A stretch of DNA of 17,211 nucleotides from Verrucomicrobia bacterium UBA7008 (lineage in GTDB: Bacteria; Verrucomicrobiota; Kiritimatiellia; RFP12; UBA1067). This document shows, piece by piece, positions 1-5,982 of the stretch. The stretch spans positions 4,559 to 21,769 of the forward strand of contig DJXI01000071.1 of assembly GCA_002449695.1 (NCBI GenBank). The letters are read 5' to 3'. The position numbers and the translations under genes are program-made. Positions within the stretch are counted from its first letter, which is position 1. Each line of letters begins with the position of its first letter. The notes below the pieces were generated by a model. It was given only the letters and a program-made list of their open reading frames with translations, did no database searches and was not told the origin of the DNA.

Positions 1-268
1 CGCCGTGGTTGCGGAAGCCGAAGAGGTAGAGCTTGAGCGACTTCGACTCCACGAGCTTCTGCGCGGGGATGTAGCGGATCGTCAGCGTCGCGAAATCGGG
101 CTGGCCCGTCTTCGGGCAGAGCGTCGTGAACTCGGGCGCGGTGAACGTCACCCAGTAGTCGCGCGCGGGATGCCGGTTCGCGAACGCATCGAGCACGGCG
201 GGGTCGTAGTCCTGCGGCGCGGCGACGGTCCTGCCGAGCGCCGCGAGTTGATCGAGGTCTTTTCTCAT
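1..268 (-). CDS. queF: QueF, NADPH-dependent preQ0 reductase (3' part cut off by the window start)
   Basis: QueF reduces 7-cyano-7-deazaguanine (preQ0) to preQ1 with NADPH in queuosine synthesis; it is cytosolic. Only the first 89 codons are present. The catalytic cysteine is C51 in the motif CPKTGQPDF, with the proton-donor aspartate at D58. The family signature [16 protein letters not shown] (residues 74-89) is cut at the window edge just before the expected conserved His/Glu. Opening directly on this N-terminus favours the short single-domain (YkvM-like) form over the fused long form. The start ATG overlaps the rsmD stop by 4 bp (ATGA), and purine-rich GGAG/AAGGG sequence lies just upstream. 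It is the last gene seen in a five-gene overlapping operon with queD two genes upstream. Family assignment is very secure; completeness cannot be judged. Confidence 0.96.
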   Translation of the reverse strand, partial: MRKDLDQLAALGRTVAAPQDYDPAVLDAFANRHPARDYWVTFTAPEFTTLCPKTGQPDFATLTIRYIPAQKLVESKSLKLYLFGFRNHG

Positions 269-816
269 GATTCCCTTCTCCAGATGCACAGTCGCGTCTT
301 CCCGTAGGTGCGGTCGCGCACGAGCGCCCAGCCGGGCGTCTCCTCCGCCTTCTGCACCGCCGTCATCTCCGCGACGAAGAGGCCGCCCGGGCGGATCACG
401 CCGCGCGCCGCGAGCGTCGCGAGGACGGACGCGTAGCCCTTCTCCTCGCCGAGCGCGTAGGGCGGATCGGCGAAACCGATGTCGAAGCCGTCGCCCGCGT
501 ACGTCGCGAGCCAGCGGTAGGCGTCGGCGCACGCGACGGTCGGCTTTCGCCTGAAAATCGTCTCGACGTTCCGTTCGAGGACCGCGACGTGCCGGCGGTT
601 CGCCTCCACGAACGTGACGCCCGCCGCGCCGCGCGAGAGCGCCTCGATGCCAACGGCGCCCGAGCCCGCGAAGAGATCGAGGAACGTCGCGCCCGCGATC
701 TCGGCGCCCAGGATGTTGAAGAGCGCCGCGCGCACGCGGTCCTGCGTCGGCCGGATGTCGCCCGACTTCGGCACCGCCAGGATGCGGCCGCCCGCCTCGC
801 CGCCCGTCACCCTCAT
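265..816 (-). CDS. rsmD: RsmD, 16S rRNA guanine-966 N2-methyltransferase
   Basis: This is a SAM-dependent methyltransferase of 183 residues, the usual size for RsmD, which methylates G966 of 16S rRNA in the assembled small subunit. Visible motifs are [11 protein letters not shown] at the N-terminus, [13 protein letters not shown] (residues 22-34), the SAM-binding motif [19 protein letters not shown] (46-64), an acidic residue after the next strand (E71), and the catalytic DPPY (117-120). The start ATG at 816 is chosen because it overlaps the queD stop by 4 bp and has GGAG 8 bases upstream; longer in-frame extensions only read through queD out of frame. The stop overlaps the queF start in the same way. 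In many bacteria rsmD sits beside coaD; here it sits inside a queuosine/RNA-modification cluster instead. An alternative is another base N-methyltransferase of the same fold, but the motif set is characteristic. Confidence 0.95.
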   Translation of the reverse strand: MRVTGGEAGGRILAVPKSGDIRPTQDRVRAALFNILGAEIAGATFLDLFAGSGAVGIEALSRGAAGVTFVEANRRHVAVLERNVETIFRRKPTVACADAYRWLATYAGDGFDIGFADPPYALGEEKGYASVLATLAARGVIRPGGLFVAEMTAVQKAEETPGWALVRDRTYGKTRLCIWRRES

Positions 817-1226
817 GCGCGGTACTCCGCCGCGCTGTCGGCCGTCTCCCAGACCTTCACGGCAACGATGCCGGGGATGTGCGCGCGCAGGTCGGTGAAG
901 AACATCTTCGCGAGATTCTCCGCCGTCGAGCGGAACGGGATCGCCACCGTCCGCATGCCGTTCTTCTCCACGACCGCCGCGATCTCGCGCTCGCCCGCCG
1001 ATTCGGTGTTGTAGATGAACGCATGGTCGAAGCGCGCGCAGATGACGTCGGTCGCGAGGCGCTTCAGGTCCTTGAAATCGATCACCATGTCGCGCGCGTC
1101 GCCGTCCGCCTGCGCGACGGAGACGTCCACGCGGTACGTGTGCCCGTGCAGGTTCTTGCACAGGCCCTGGTGGTTCGTGAGCACGTGCGCCGCGTCGAAG
1201 CGGACGGTCTTCGTGACGGTCGTCAT
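813..1226 (-). CDS. queD: QueD, 6-carboxy-5,6,7,8-tetrahydropterin synthase
   Basis: QueD converts dihydroneopterin triphosphate to 6-carboxytetrahydropterin, the second step to preQ0. The 137-residue length fits the small PTPS/QueD fold. Zinc ligands are H14 (FDAAH) and H27/H29 (NLHGHTY). The catalytic cysteine is C23 in LCKNLHGH; this CxxxHGH spacing favours QueD over eukaryotic-type PTPS. D67/H68 (RFDHAF) supply the catalytic pair, and E127 in VWET is the pterin-anchoring glutamate. The start ATG at 1226 overlaps the upstream thioesterase stop by 4 bp, and a GGAGGGGAAGG tract precedes it. The stop overlaps the rsmD start. With queF downstream it supplies two of the preQ1 steps; queC and queE are not in the window. 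Confidence 0.96.
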   Translation of the reverse strand: MTTVTKTVRFDAAHVLTNHQGLCKNLHGHTYRVDVSVAQADGDARDMVIDFKDLKRLATDVICARFDHAFIYNTESAGEREIAAVVEKNGMRTVAIPFRSTAENLAKMFFTDLRAHIPGIVAVKVWETADSAAEYRA

Positions 1227-1636
1227 GCGTCCTTCCCCTCCGTCATGATCTGCAGGAAGCGCTCCGGCGGCGGGCACGGGCGGAACGTCTTGAGGTCGAT
1301 GAACGCATGGCGCGTGTAGCCCGACACGAGCACCTTCTCCTCGCCCTTGCGGCGAATCTCGCACGCGATCTCCAGCCGCACGCCCTTCTGCGCCTGCACC
1401 CACGCGGAGATCTCCAGCAGGTCGTCGTACTTCGCGCTGCCGTGATAGTTGCATTCGGCGTGCGTGACGGGAAGCCCCCAGCCCTCCGCCTCGCACTCCT
1501 TGTACGTCGCACCGCACGCGCGCATCAGCTCGTTGCGCGCGCGCTCGAACATCGTCAGGTAGTTGCCGTAGTAGACGACACCCATCATGTCGGTGTCGGC
1601 GTACGGAACGCGGTAGTCGATCGTGATCTTTTTCAT
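1223..1636 (-). CDS. YbgC/FadM-like hotdog-fold acyl-CoA thioesterase
   Basis: This is a single-domain 4-hydroxybenzoyl-CoA-thioesterase-type protein of 137 residues. The active-site signature is YADTDMMGVVYYGNY (residues 12-26), where D16 occupies the catalytic aspartate position of the YbgC family, followed by FERARNELMR (30-39). Family members hydrolyse short- or long-chain acyl-CoA or acyl-ACP; the substrate cannot be read from sequence. In proteobacteria ybgC is linked to tol-pal, but there is no tol gene here. It lies between the pseudouridine synthase and queD, overlapping each by 4 bp (ATGA), which makes it the only member of the five-gene operon with no obvious RNA-modification role. 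The start at 1636 is fixed by that overlap. Confidence 0.9.
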   Translation of the reverse strand: MKKITIDYRVPYADTDMMGVVYYGNYLTMFERARNELMRACGATYKECEAEGWGLPVTHAECNYHGSAKYDDLLEISAWVQAQKGVRLEIACEIRRKGEEKVLVSGYTRHAFIDLKTFRPCPPPERFLQIMTEGKDA

Positions 1637-2406
1637 GTCTTGTTTCCGCCCGGTTCGGTTTGAAGCAGCGCGCGCTCGTCGGCCGTCAGGTCGCGCCAGT
1701 CGCCGGACTTCAGGTCGGCGGGCAGGCGGAACGCGCCGATCGCCACGCGCGTGAGCGAGATGACGACGAGGTGCGCCGCCGAGCACATGTAGCGGATCTG
1801 GCGCTTGCGCCCCTCGCGCAGTCTGAATTCGAGAAGAGTCGTATGGTCGGGGTTCGCGCGGAGCACCTTCACGGGCACGGGACGGATCACATAGCCGTCG
1901 GGCATCCGGACCGCCGAACGCAGGACGGCCAGCTTCTCGTCGCTCCAGCGTCCGGCGACCTTGACGACGTACGTCTTTTCGTGTTCATAGCGCGGGTGCG
2001 TCAGCCGGAGCGTCAAATCCCCGTCGTTGCTCATGAGGAGCAGCCCTTCGCTGTCCTTGTCAAGCCGCCCGACCGGCACGAGGCGCTCCGCGATCTGCCC
2101 GCGGATCAGATCCGCCACCGTCCGGCCGCCGAACGGATCGCTCATCGACGAGAGGACGCCCGCGGGCTTGTTGAGGACGATCGTGCGCGGCCGCGCCGCC
2201 GCCGCGAGCGGCCGGCCGTCCACGGCGATCTGCACCGCCGCCGCGTCCACGCGCGCGCCGGGTTCGCGCACGACGAGGCCGTCCACGGTCACGCGGCCCG
2301 ATTCGATGATCGCCGCCGCGCCGCGCCGCGAGGCGACGCCCGCCTTCGCAAGGACATTCTGGAGCCGTTCACCCGCCGGGCCGTTGCTGTCTGCAAGAGA
2401 ATTCAC
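1633..2406 (-). CDS. RsuA/RluB-family 23S/16S rRNA pseudouridine synthase, GTG start
   Basis: The 257-residue protein carries an N-terminal S4 RNA-binding domain (about residues 12-59, starting GERLQNVLAKAGVASRR) and a pseudouridine synthase domain. The catalytic aspartate is D116 in PVGRLDKDSEGLLL, followed by LTHPRYEHEKTY and LREGRKRQIRYM, typical of the RsuA/RluB/RluE/RluF group. RluB (23S U2605) is the likeliest subtype by overall layout, but RluF or RsuA cannot be excluded, so no symbol is given. The only sensible start in this frame is a GTG at 2406: no in-frame ATG lies between it and the S4 domain. A consensus extended -10 sits so close upstream that the message may begin at or next to the GTG, and no Shine-Dalgarno sequence is visible. 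The stop overlaps the thioesterase start by 4 bp. Confidence 0.92.
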   Translation of the reverse strand: MNSLADSNGPAGERLQNVLAKAGVASRRGAAAIIESGRVTVDGLVVREPGARVDAAAVQIAVDGRPLAAAARPRTIVLNKPAGVLSSMSDPFGGRTVADLIRGQIAERLVPVGRLDKDSEGLLLMSNDGDLTLRLTHPRYEHEKTYVVKVAGRWSDEKLAVLRSAVRMPDGYVIRPVPVKVLRANPDHTTLLEFRLREGRKRQIRYMCSAAHLVVISLTRVAIGAFRLPADLKSGDWRDLTADERALLQTEPGGNKT

Positions 2407-2413
2407 GGCGCAT

Positions 2414-2422
2414 AGTATATCA
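2414..2422 (-). promoter_or_regulatory. Extended -10 promoter (TGATATACT) of the RNA-modification operon
   Basis: On the minus strand this reads TG-A-TATACT, a near-consensus extended -10 element. It is in the AT-richest part of the 62-bp gap between the GH30 gene and the pseudouridine synthase gene. Only 7 bases separate the hexamer from the GTG start at 2406, so transcription would be expected to begin at or within a base or two of that codon. A 17-bp spacer puts the -35 hexamer at GCGTGT, a poor match, which fits an extended -10 promoter. The call is sequence inspection only. Confidence 0.55.
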
Positions 2423-2436
2423 CATTTGACGGTCGT

Positions 2437-2448
2437 ACACGCGCGTGT
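2437..2448. repeat. Perfect 12-bp palindrome over the -35 region
   Basis: ACACGCGCGTGT is a perfect palindrome 17 bp upstream of the -10 hexamer, so it overlaps the expected -35 site. It could be a binding site for a dimeric regulator or part of weak RNA structure after the GH30 gene. A second short inverted repeat, CCGGC-GG-GCCGG at 2457-2468, follows the GH30 stop directly. Neither has a T-run on the minus strand, so neither is a convincing intrinsic terminator. In GC-rich DNA short palindromes also arise by chance. Confidence 0.4.
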
Positions 2449-2468
2449 CCTCGCCCCCGGCGGGCCGG

Positions 2469-4010
2469 TCAGTCGAGCACGACCGTGTTGAACGAATGCG
2501 GCCCGAGTTCGACCGCATAGGCCGTTCCGGCGATGCGGAAGCGCACGCGCCGCACGGCATCGGCCCAGTTCGTCGCGACGACGACGATCCCGCCGTCGGG
2601 GTTGCGGTAGCAGAGCGCCTCCGTGCTGTCGCGCCACGGCGAATAGGCGAGCTGCACCGCGCCGGGCCGGATGAACGCGGCGAAATGCCGGACGGCGTAG
2701 TATTCCGGACGGTACGAGAACGTCTTCGTCTTCGAATCGACGCGGATGAGCGCGTTCTGCTCCCATCCCCAGTTCGAGCGGCCCCGGTCGCACAGGATGA
2801 AGTTCCAGTTGTACCACTCGTCCGCCCCGTGGCCGAGGTTCTGGAAGAGGAGCCAGCTCGTGTGCTCGCCCGCCCGCCAGTCCATGCGCCCGTTGCCGCA
2901 CTCGGACTCGGAGCAGATGCGGTGCTTGCCCGGATACTTCGCCGTCATCGTCTCCATCACGTCGCGACCCTCCCACTGGAAGCCGAACCCGTCGATCACG
3001 TCCAGCAGCCCCGGCGCCTCGATGATCTGCTCGATGTAGCTCTTGCGGTTCGTGTTGAACGTGCCGAGATAGAGCTGCACGCCCGGCGCCTTCGCCTTCA
3101 GCGTCGGCGCGAGGTAGTCGCGGTTGAAGCGCACCGTCCCCTCGGCGGTCCACGGGCAGCCCGGATACGGCGTGTAGGAATACGCCTCGTTCTGGTACAT
3201 CACCCGGTCGATCGGCACGCCTTCGGCCCGGTACAGCTCGATGAACCGGACGAACATCTCCGCATACGCCTGGAGATACCGCGGCTCCTGGATGAAGTAG
3301 TTCTGCGTGGCGAGGCGGCGCGGGAACGGCTTGCGCCGGTCGCCCTGCAGCCACATTTCGTTCGGATCGACCGCATCCGACGCCCCGCCGCCGTAGAGCA
3401 GCGCGTCCTTCTCCTTCGGCTGGCTGTTGAAGGGACTCGACAGAACGCAGTAGTCCTTGTTGAGTTTCATCCACGCGGGCGGCGACCACGGGCTCACCCA
3501 GAACGTCAGGTCCGGCCGGTAGCGCTGCGCCATCTTGACGAGCGCGATCTGGTTCGTCTTGTCGTGCTCGATGTTGAAGTGCGTCAGGTCGAAGTCGCCC
3601 GTGACCTCGCTGCACGCATACCACGCGCGCGAATAGTCGTTCGCGTTCATCGTCAGGCGGCCGCGCGTGAAGCGCAGCTCCCCGTCCGGCGCGAAGAGCT
3701 TGCGCAGAATCTCCTCCTGCTCGGCGGGCTTCAGCATCCGCAGCGCGTCCAGATCGAGCTCGTTGAACGTCGTGCCCCACGCGCGCCACGGGACCGACCC
3801 TTCGCGCGCCGTCGCGCCGTCCGTCTCGAACAGGTCGAGCGCGCGCGCCGCGCCGTCCCCGTCCGCCGGCCGGACCTCCGCGGCCGTCCACGCCGCCGGC
3901 TCCGTCGTGGTCCACATCGTCGCCGCCTCGGCGCGCGGGACACCCGCCCCGACCGCGCCGAGCGCCGCGGCGCAGATGACGACCGTCTGCATCTTCACAT
4001 CCGTTTTCAT
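2469..4010 (-). CDS. Secreted GH30-family glycoside hydrolase
   Basis: A retaining beta-glycosidase of clan GH-A, 513 residues, the usual GH30 length, with a (beta/alpha)8 barrel plus side beta-domain. The N-terminus has a signal peptide ending near AEA-AT (residues 28-31). Family landmarks are WGTTFNELD (78-86), FWVSPWSPPAWMK (170-182), MYQNEAYSYTPYPGCPW (271-287) with acid/base E275, ICSESECGNG (365-374) with nucleophile E368, and YNWNFILC...WGWEQNALI...YAVRHFAAFIRPGA (400-451). The conserved end, HSFNTVVLD, is present. The overall pattern looks closest to the glucosylceramidase/beta-1,6-glucanase side of GH30, but the substrate is not certain. The ATG at 4010 is preferred over an in-frame ATG at 4031 because AAAGG lies 6 bases upstream of it and it starts the signal peptide. 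It follows the response regulator by 47 bp and is probably cotranscribed with the lyase and two-component system. Confidence 0.93.
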   Translation of the reverse strand: MKTDVKMQTVVICAAALGAVGAGVPRAEAATMWTTTEPAAWTAAEVRPADGDGAARALDLFETDGATAREGSVPWRAWGTTFNELDLDALRMLKPAEQEEILRKLFAPDGELRFTRGRLTMNANDYSRAWYACSEVTGDFDLTHFNIEHDKTNQIALVKMAQRYRPDLTFWVSPWSPPAWMKLNKDYCVLSSPFNSQPKEKDALLYGGGASDAVDPNEMWLQGDRRKPFPRRLATQNYFIQEPRYLQAYAEMFVRFIELYRAEGVPIDRVMYQNEAYSYTPYPGCPWTAEGTVRFNRDYLAPTLKAKAPGVQLYLGTFNTNRKSYIEQIIEAPGLLDVIDGFGFQWEGRDVMETMTAKYPGKHRICSESECGNGRMDWRAGEHTSWLLFQNLGHGADEWYNWNFILCDRGRSNWGWEQNALIRVDSKTKTFSYRPEYYAVRHFAAFIRPGAVQLAYSPWRDSTEALCYRNPDGGIVVVATNWADAVRRVRFRIAGTAYAVELGPHSFNTVVLD

Positions 4011-4057
4011 GTTCCGCCTTTCTCTTTCCATCGACCGACCGCGGAGCCGCAGCCCCG

Positions 4058-4675
4058 TCACGCCCCCTTCACGAATCCGTGCCGGAGCGCGGAGGTGACG
4101 AGCCCGACGCGGTCGCGCACGTCGAGCTTGACGAACATGTGCTTCATGTGCAGCTTCACGCCCTCGTACGAGATGCCGAGCCGCGCGGCGATCTCCTCGT
4201 TCGTCAGCCCGTCCGCCGCGAGCGCCAGCACGTCGCGTTCGCGCGGCGTCAGGTCGGGCATCATCCGCCGCCGGTCGTAGAGCGCCTGCACGGACGCCGG
4301 GACGAAGCGGCCGCCGGCGGCGACGCGGCGGATCGCCGCGCAGATGTCCGCCGAGTCGCGGTCCTTCAGCAGATACCCCTTCGCGCCGAGCGACAGCGCC
4401 CGGTAGATGTCGTCGTCCGCCTCGCTCGTCGTGAGCATGATGACCTTCTGCGCCGGGCGGGCCGCGAGAATCTCCGCGAGCGCCGCGAGGCCGTCCGTGC
4501 CCGGCATGCGCACGTCCAGCAGCAGGACGTCCGGCTGCGTCTCGCGCGTAAAGCGCGCCGCCTCGGCGCCGCTGCCGCATTCGCCGGCGAAGGTGAAATC
4601 CTTCTCCGAGGCGATGATGTACTTCAGTCCCATGCGCACGACCGAATGGTCGTCGATGATCGCCACGCTCGTCAT
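4058..4675 (-). CDS. NarL/FixJ-family response regulator (REC + LuxR-type HTH)
   Basis: A 205-residue transcription factor. The receiver domain (about 1-120) has the acidic pair D8/D9, phospho-acceptor D54 in LLLDVRMPG, switch threonine T82/T83 and conserved K104 in YLLKD. The LuxR/GerE helix-turn-helix follows (about 140-200), starting LTPRERDVLALAADGLTNEEIA and continuing GVKLHMKHMFVKLDV. On phosphorylation by its partner kinase it should dimerise and bind DNA. The start ATG at 4675 overlaps the kinase stop by 4 bp (ATGA), with a GGGAGGT ribosome-binding site 5 bases upstream inside the kinase gene. Its position between a polysaccharide lyase/kinase pair and a GH30 enzyme suggests it controls this locus; that is inference from context. 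No binding site could be identified. Confidence 0.96.
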   Translation of the reverse strand: MTSVAIIDDHSVVRMGLKYIIASEKDFTFAGECGSGAEAARFTRETQPDVLLLDVRMPGTDGLAALAEILAARPAQKVIMLTTSEADDDIYRALSLGAKGYLLKDRDSADICAAIRRVAAGGRFVPASVQALYDRRRMMPDLTPRERDVLALAADGLTNEEIAARLGISYEGVKLHMKHMFVKLDVRDRVGLVTSALRHGFVKGA

Positions 4676-5982
4676 ACCGCACCTCCCAGCTGCACGCCCG
4701 TCCAGCGGCCTTCCGTCACGAACGACAGCGCGAAGCCGCTGCGCGCCGCGCGGTCGCGCATCCCGGCAAGGCCGAAGTGCCCCGCCTCCGGCCCCGGCGC
4801 CGCCGCCGCGTCGAACGGCGCGCCGTCGTTCAGGATGCGCAGAACGAATCCGTCCGCGCGCGCGTCGGCGGCGAGCGCGATCGACCGCGCCCGTCCGTGC
4901 GCGAGCGCGTTGGCGATCGCCTCGCGCACGATCATCAGCAGATCCCCCTGCCGGCCGGGATCGAGCCGTTCCGGCAGCGCCGCGAGGCGCAGGTGCCGCC
5001 GCACGGACGCGGGGATTTCGATGGCGCGGATCGCCGCCGCGAGCGGCTGTCCCACATCGTCCGACCGCAGCGCCATCACCGTCGCGCGGACCTCGGACTT
5101 GGCGTGGATGAGCACCTTCTCGGCCTGCCGGATCATGCTGCGCGTCTCGTCCGGCAGCCCCGCCGGCTTCTGCGCGCACGTCAGCAGCAGCTTGGCGCTC
5201 GCGAGGTGCTGCTCGATCGTGTCGTGCAGATCCGCCGCCATGCGCTTGCGTTCGGCGGCGACGGCCCGCGCCGCGTGGCGCGCGCGCCGCACCTGCACCG
5301 TCACGACCGCGCCCCAGCCGAGCGCCGCCAGCAGCACGAGCGCCGCGAACGCGAGCGCGAGGAGGATCCGCGCGGGCGTCCACCACGGCGGGCGCGACAG
5401 GATGTCGATGTCGTACGCGCCGCGCATGTTGAACACCACGCTTTCGATGACGCCGTCCCGGCTCAGCGCCGACGGCACGCACCGGAGGCGCAGCACCGCG
5501 CCGCGCCGCAGATCGGGATCGAGCGGCCGGTCCTCCGGATACGCGAACGTCGCGATCGCCGTCGGGCGGCGCGCATCCAGGTCGGAGACGGTCAGCTGCA
5601 CGTGCGCGCGGCGACGGTTCACGTCCTGCACGTGCACCGTCAGCGCGGCGGGGCGGTTCAGGTAGCGGTGCGCCGTCTCAGGCGTCAGCGCATAGAGATC
5701 GGCGACGCGCGGCTCGGTGCGCGGCGGCGGCTCGACATCGCGCGCGAGCGTGCGGACCGTGACGTTTTCCAGGCGGATGTCGGGCTCGACGCGCGTCAGC
5801 TCGCCCGTCGCCTCGATGCGCTCGTTCATGTCCGGCCGCTCGCCGCGCTGGAGGCCGAGGCGGACGCCGCGCCCGTCATCCAGCGACAGAAACGCGAAAT
5901 CCATCCCGCCGTACCAGAACGTCACCGTGCCCACCACGTTCGTGATCACCGCCGCCAGCGCGGCACTGCTGCAGAACTTCAT
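4672..5982 (-). CDS. NarX/DesK-type sensor histidine kinase with an OB-like N-terminal sensor region
   Basis: The 436-residue protein has one clear transmembrane helix (about 204-230), then a HisKA_3 dimerisation domain with phospho-acceptor H253 in DLHDTIEQHL. The HATPase_c domain has N-box REAIANALAHG (353-363), the LRILNDGAPF strand with D386, and G-box GHFGLAGM (401-408). This class partners with NarL-type regulators, matching the gene that overlaps it by 4 bp. Residues about 12-195 form the sensor region. It starts VVGTVTF...FAFLSLDDGRGVRL and has a second, similar-looking half from about 110 (PAALTVHVQDV...AHVQLTVSD). I read this as two OB-fold-like beta domains, which is an inference. 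An excellent AAGGAGG site fixes the start at 5982, yet the N-terminus has no classical signal peptide, so how the sensor region would reach the periplasm is unclear. The start overlaps the lyase stop by 4 bp. Confidence 0.93.
   Translation of the reverse strand: MKFCSSAALAAVITNVVGTVTFWYGGMDFAFLSLDDGRGVRLGLQRGERPDMNERIEATGELTRVEPDIRLENVTVRTLARDVEPPPRTEPRVADLYALTPETAHRYLNRPAALTVHVQDVNRRRAHVQLTVSDLDARRPTAIATFAYPEDRPLDPDLRRGAVLRLRCVPSALSRDGVIESVVFNMRGAYDIDILSRPPWWTPARILLALAFAALVLLAALGWGAVVTVQVRRARHAARAVAAERKRMAADLHDTIEQHLASAKLLLTCAQKPAGLPDETRSMIRQAEKVLIHAKSEVRATVMALRSDDVGQPLAAAIRAIEIPASVRRHLRLAALPERLDPGRQGDLLMIVREAIANALAHGRARSIALAADARADGFVLRILNDGAPFDAAAAPGPEAGHFGLAGMRDRAARSGFALSFVTEGRWTGVQLGGAV

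Noticed and set aside
265..1161. 298-residue extension of RsmD
   Set aside because: The extra N-terminal part is Arg-rich out-of-frame reading of queD. The start at 816 with ATGA overlap and a ribosome site gives the normal RsmD length.
1..2406. preQ1 riboswitch upstream of the queuosine genes
   Set aside because: The genes overlap and the operon appears to start almost directly at the promoter, leaving no leader long enough to hold an aptamer.
2457..2468. CCGGCGGGCCGG inverted repeat as an intrinsic terminator after GH30
   Set aside because: The stem is about 5 bp with a 2-nt loop and no T-run follows, so it does not meet the usual terminator pattern.
1633..3915. 760-residue frame fusing the pseudouridine synthase to an upstream region
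   Set aside because: The upstream part is the GH30 gene read in the wrong frame. The S4 domain begins just after the GTG at 2406.
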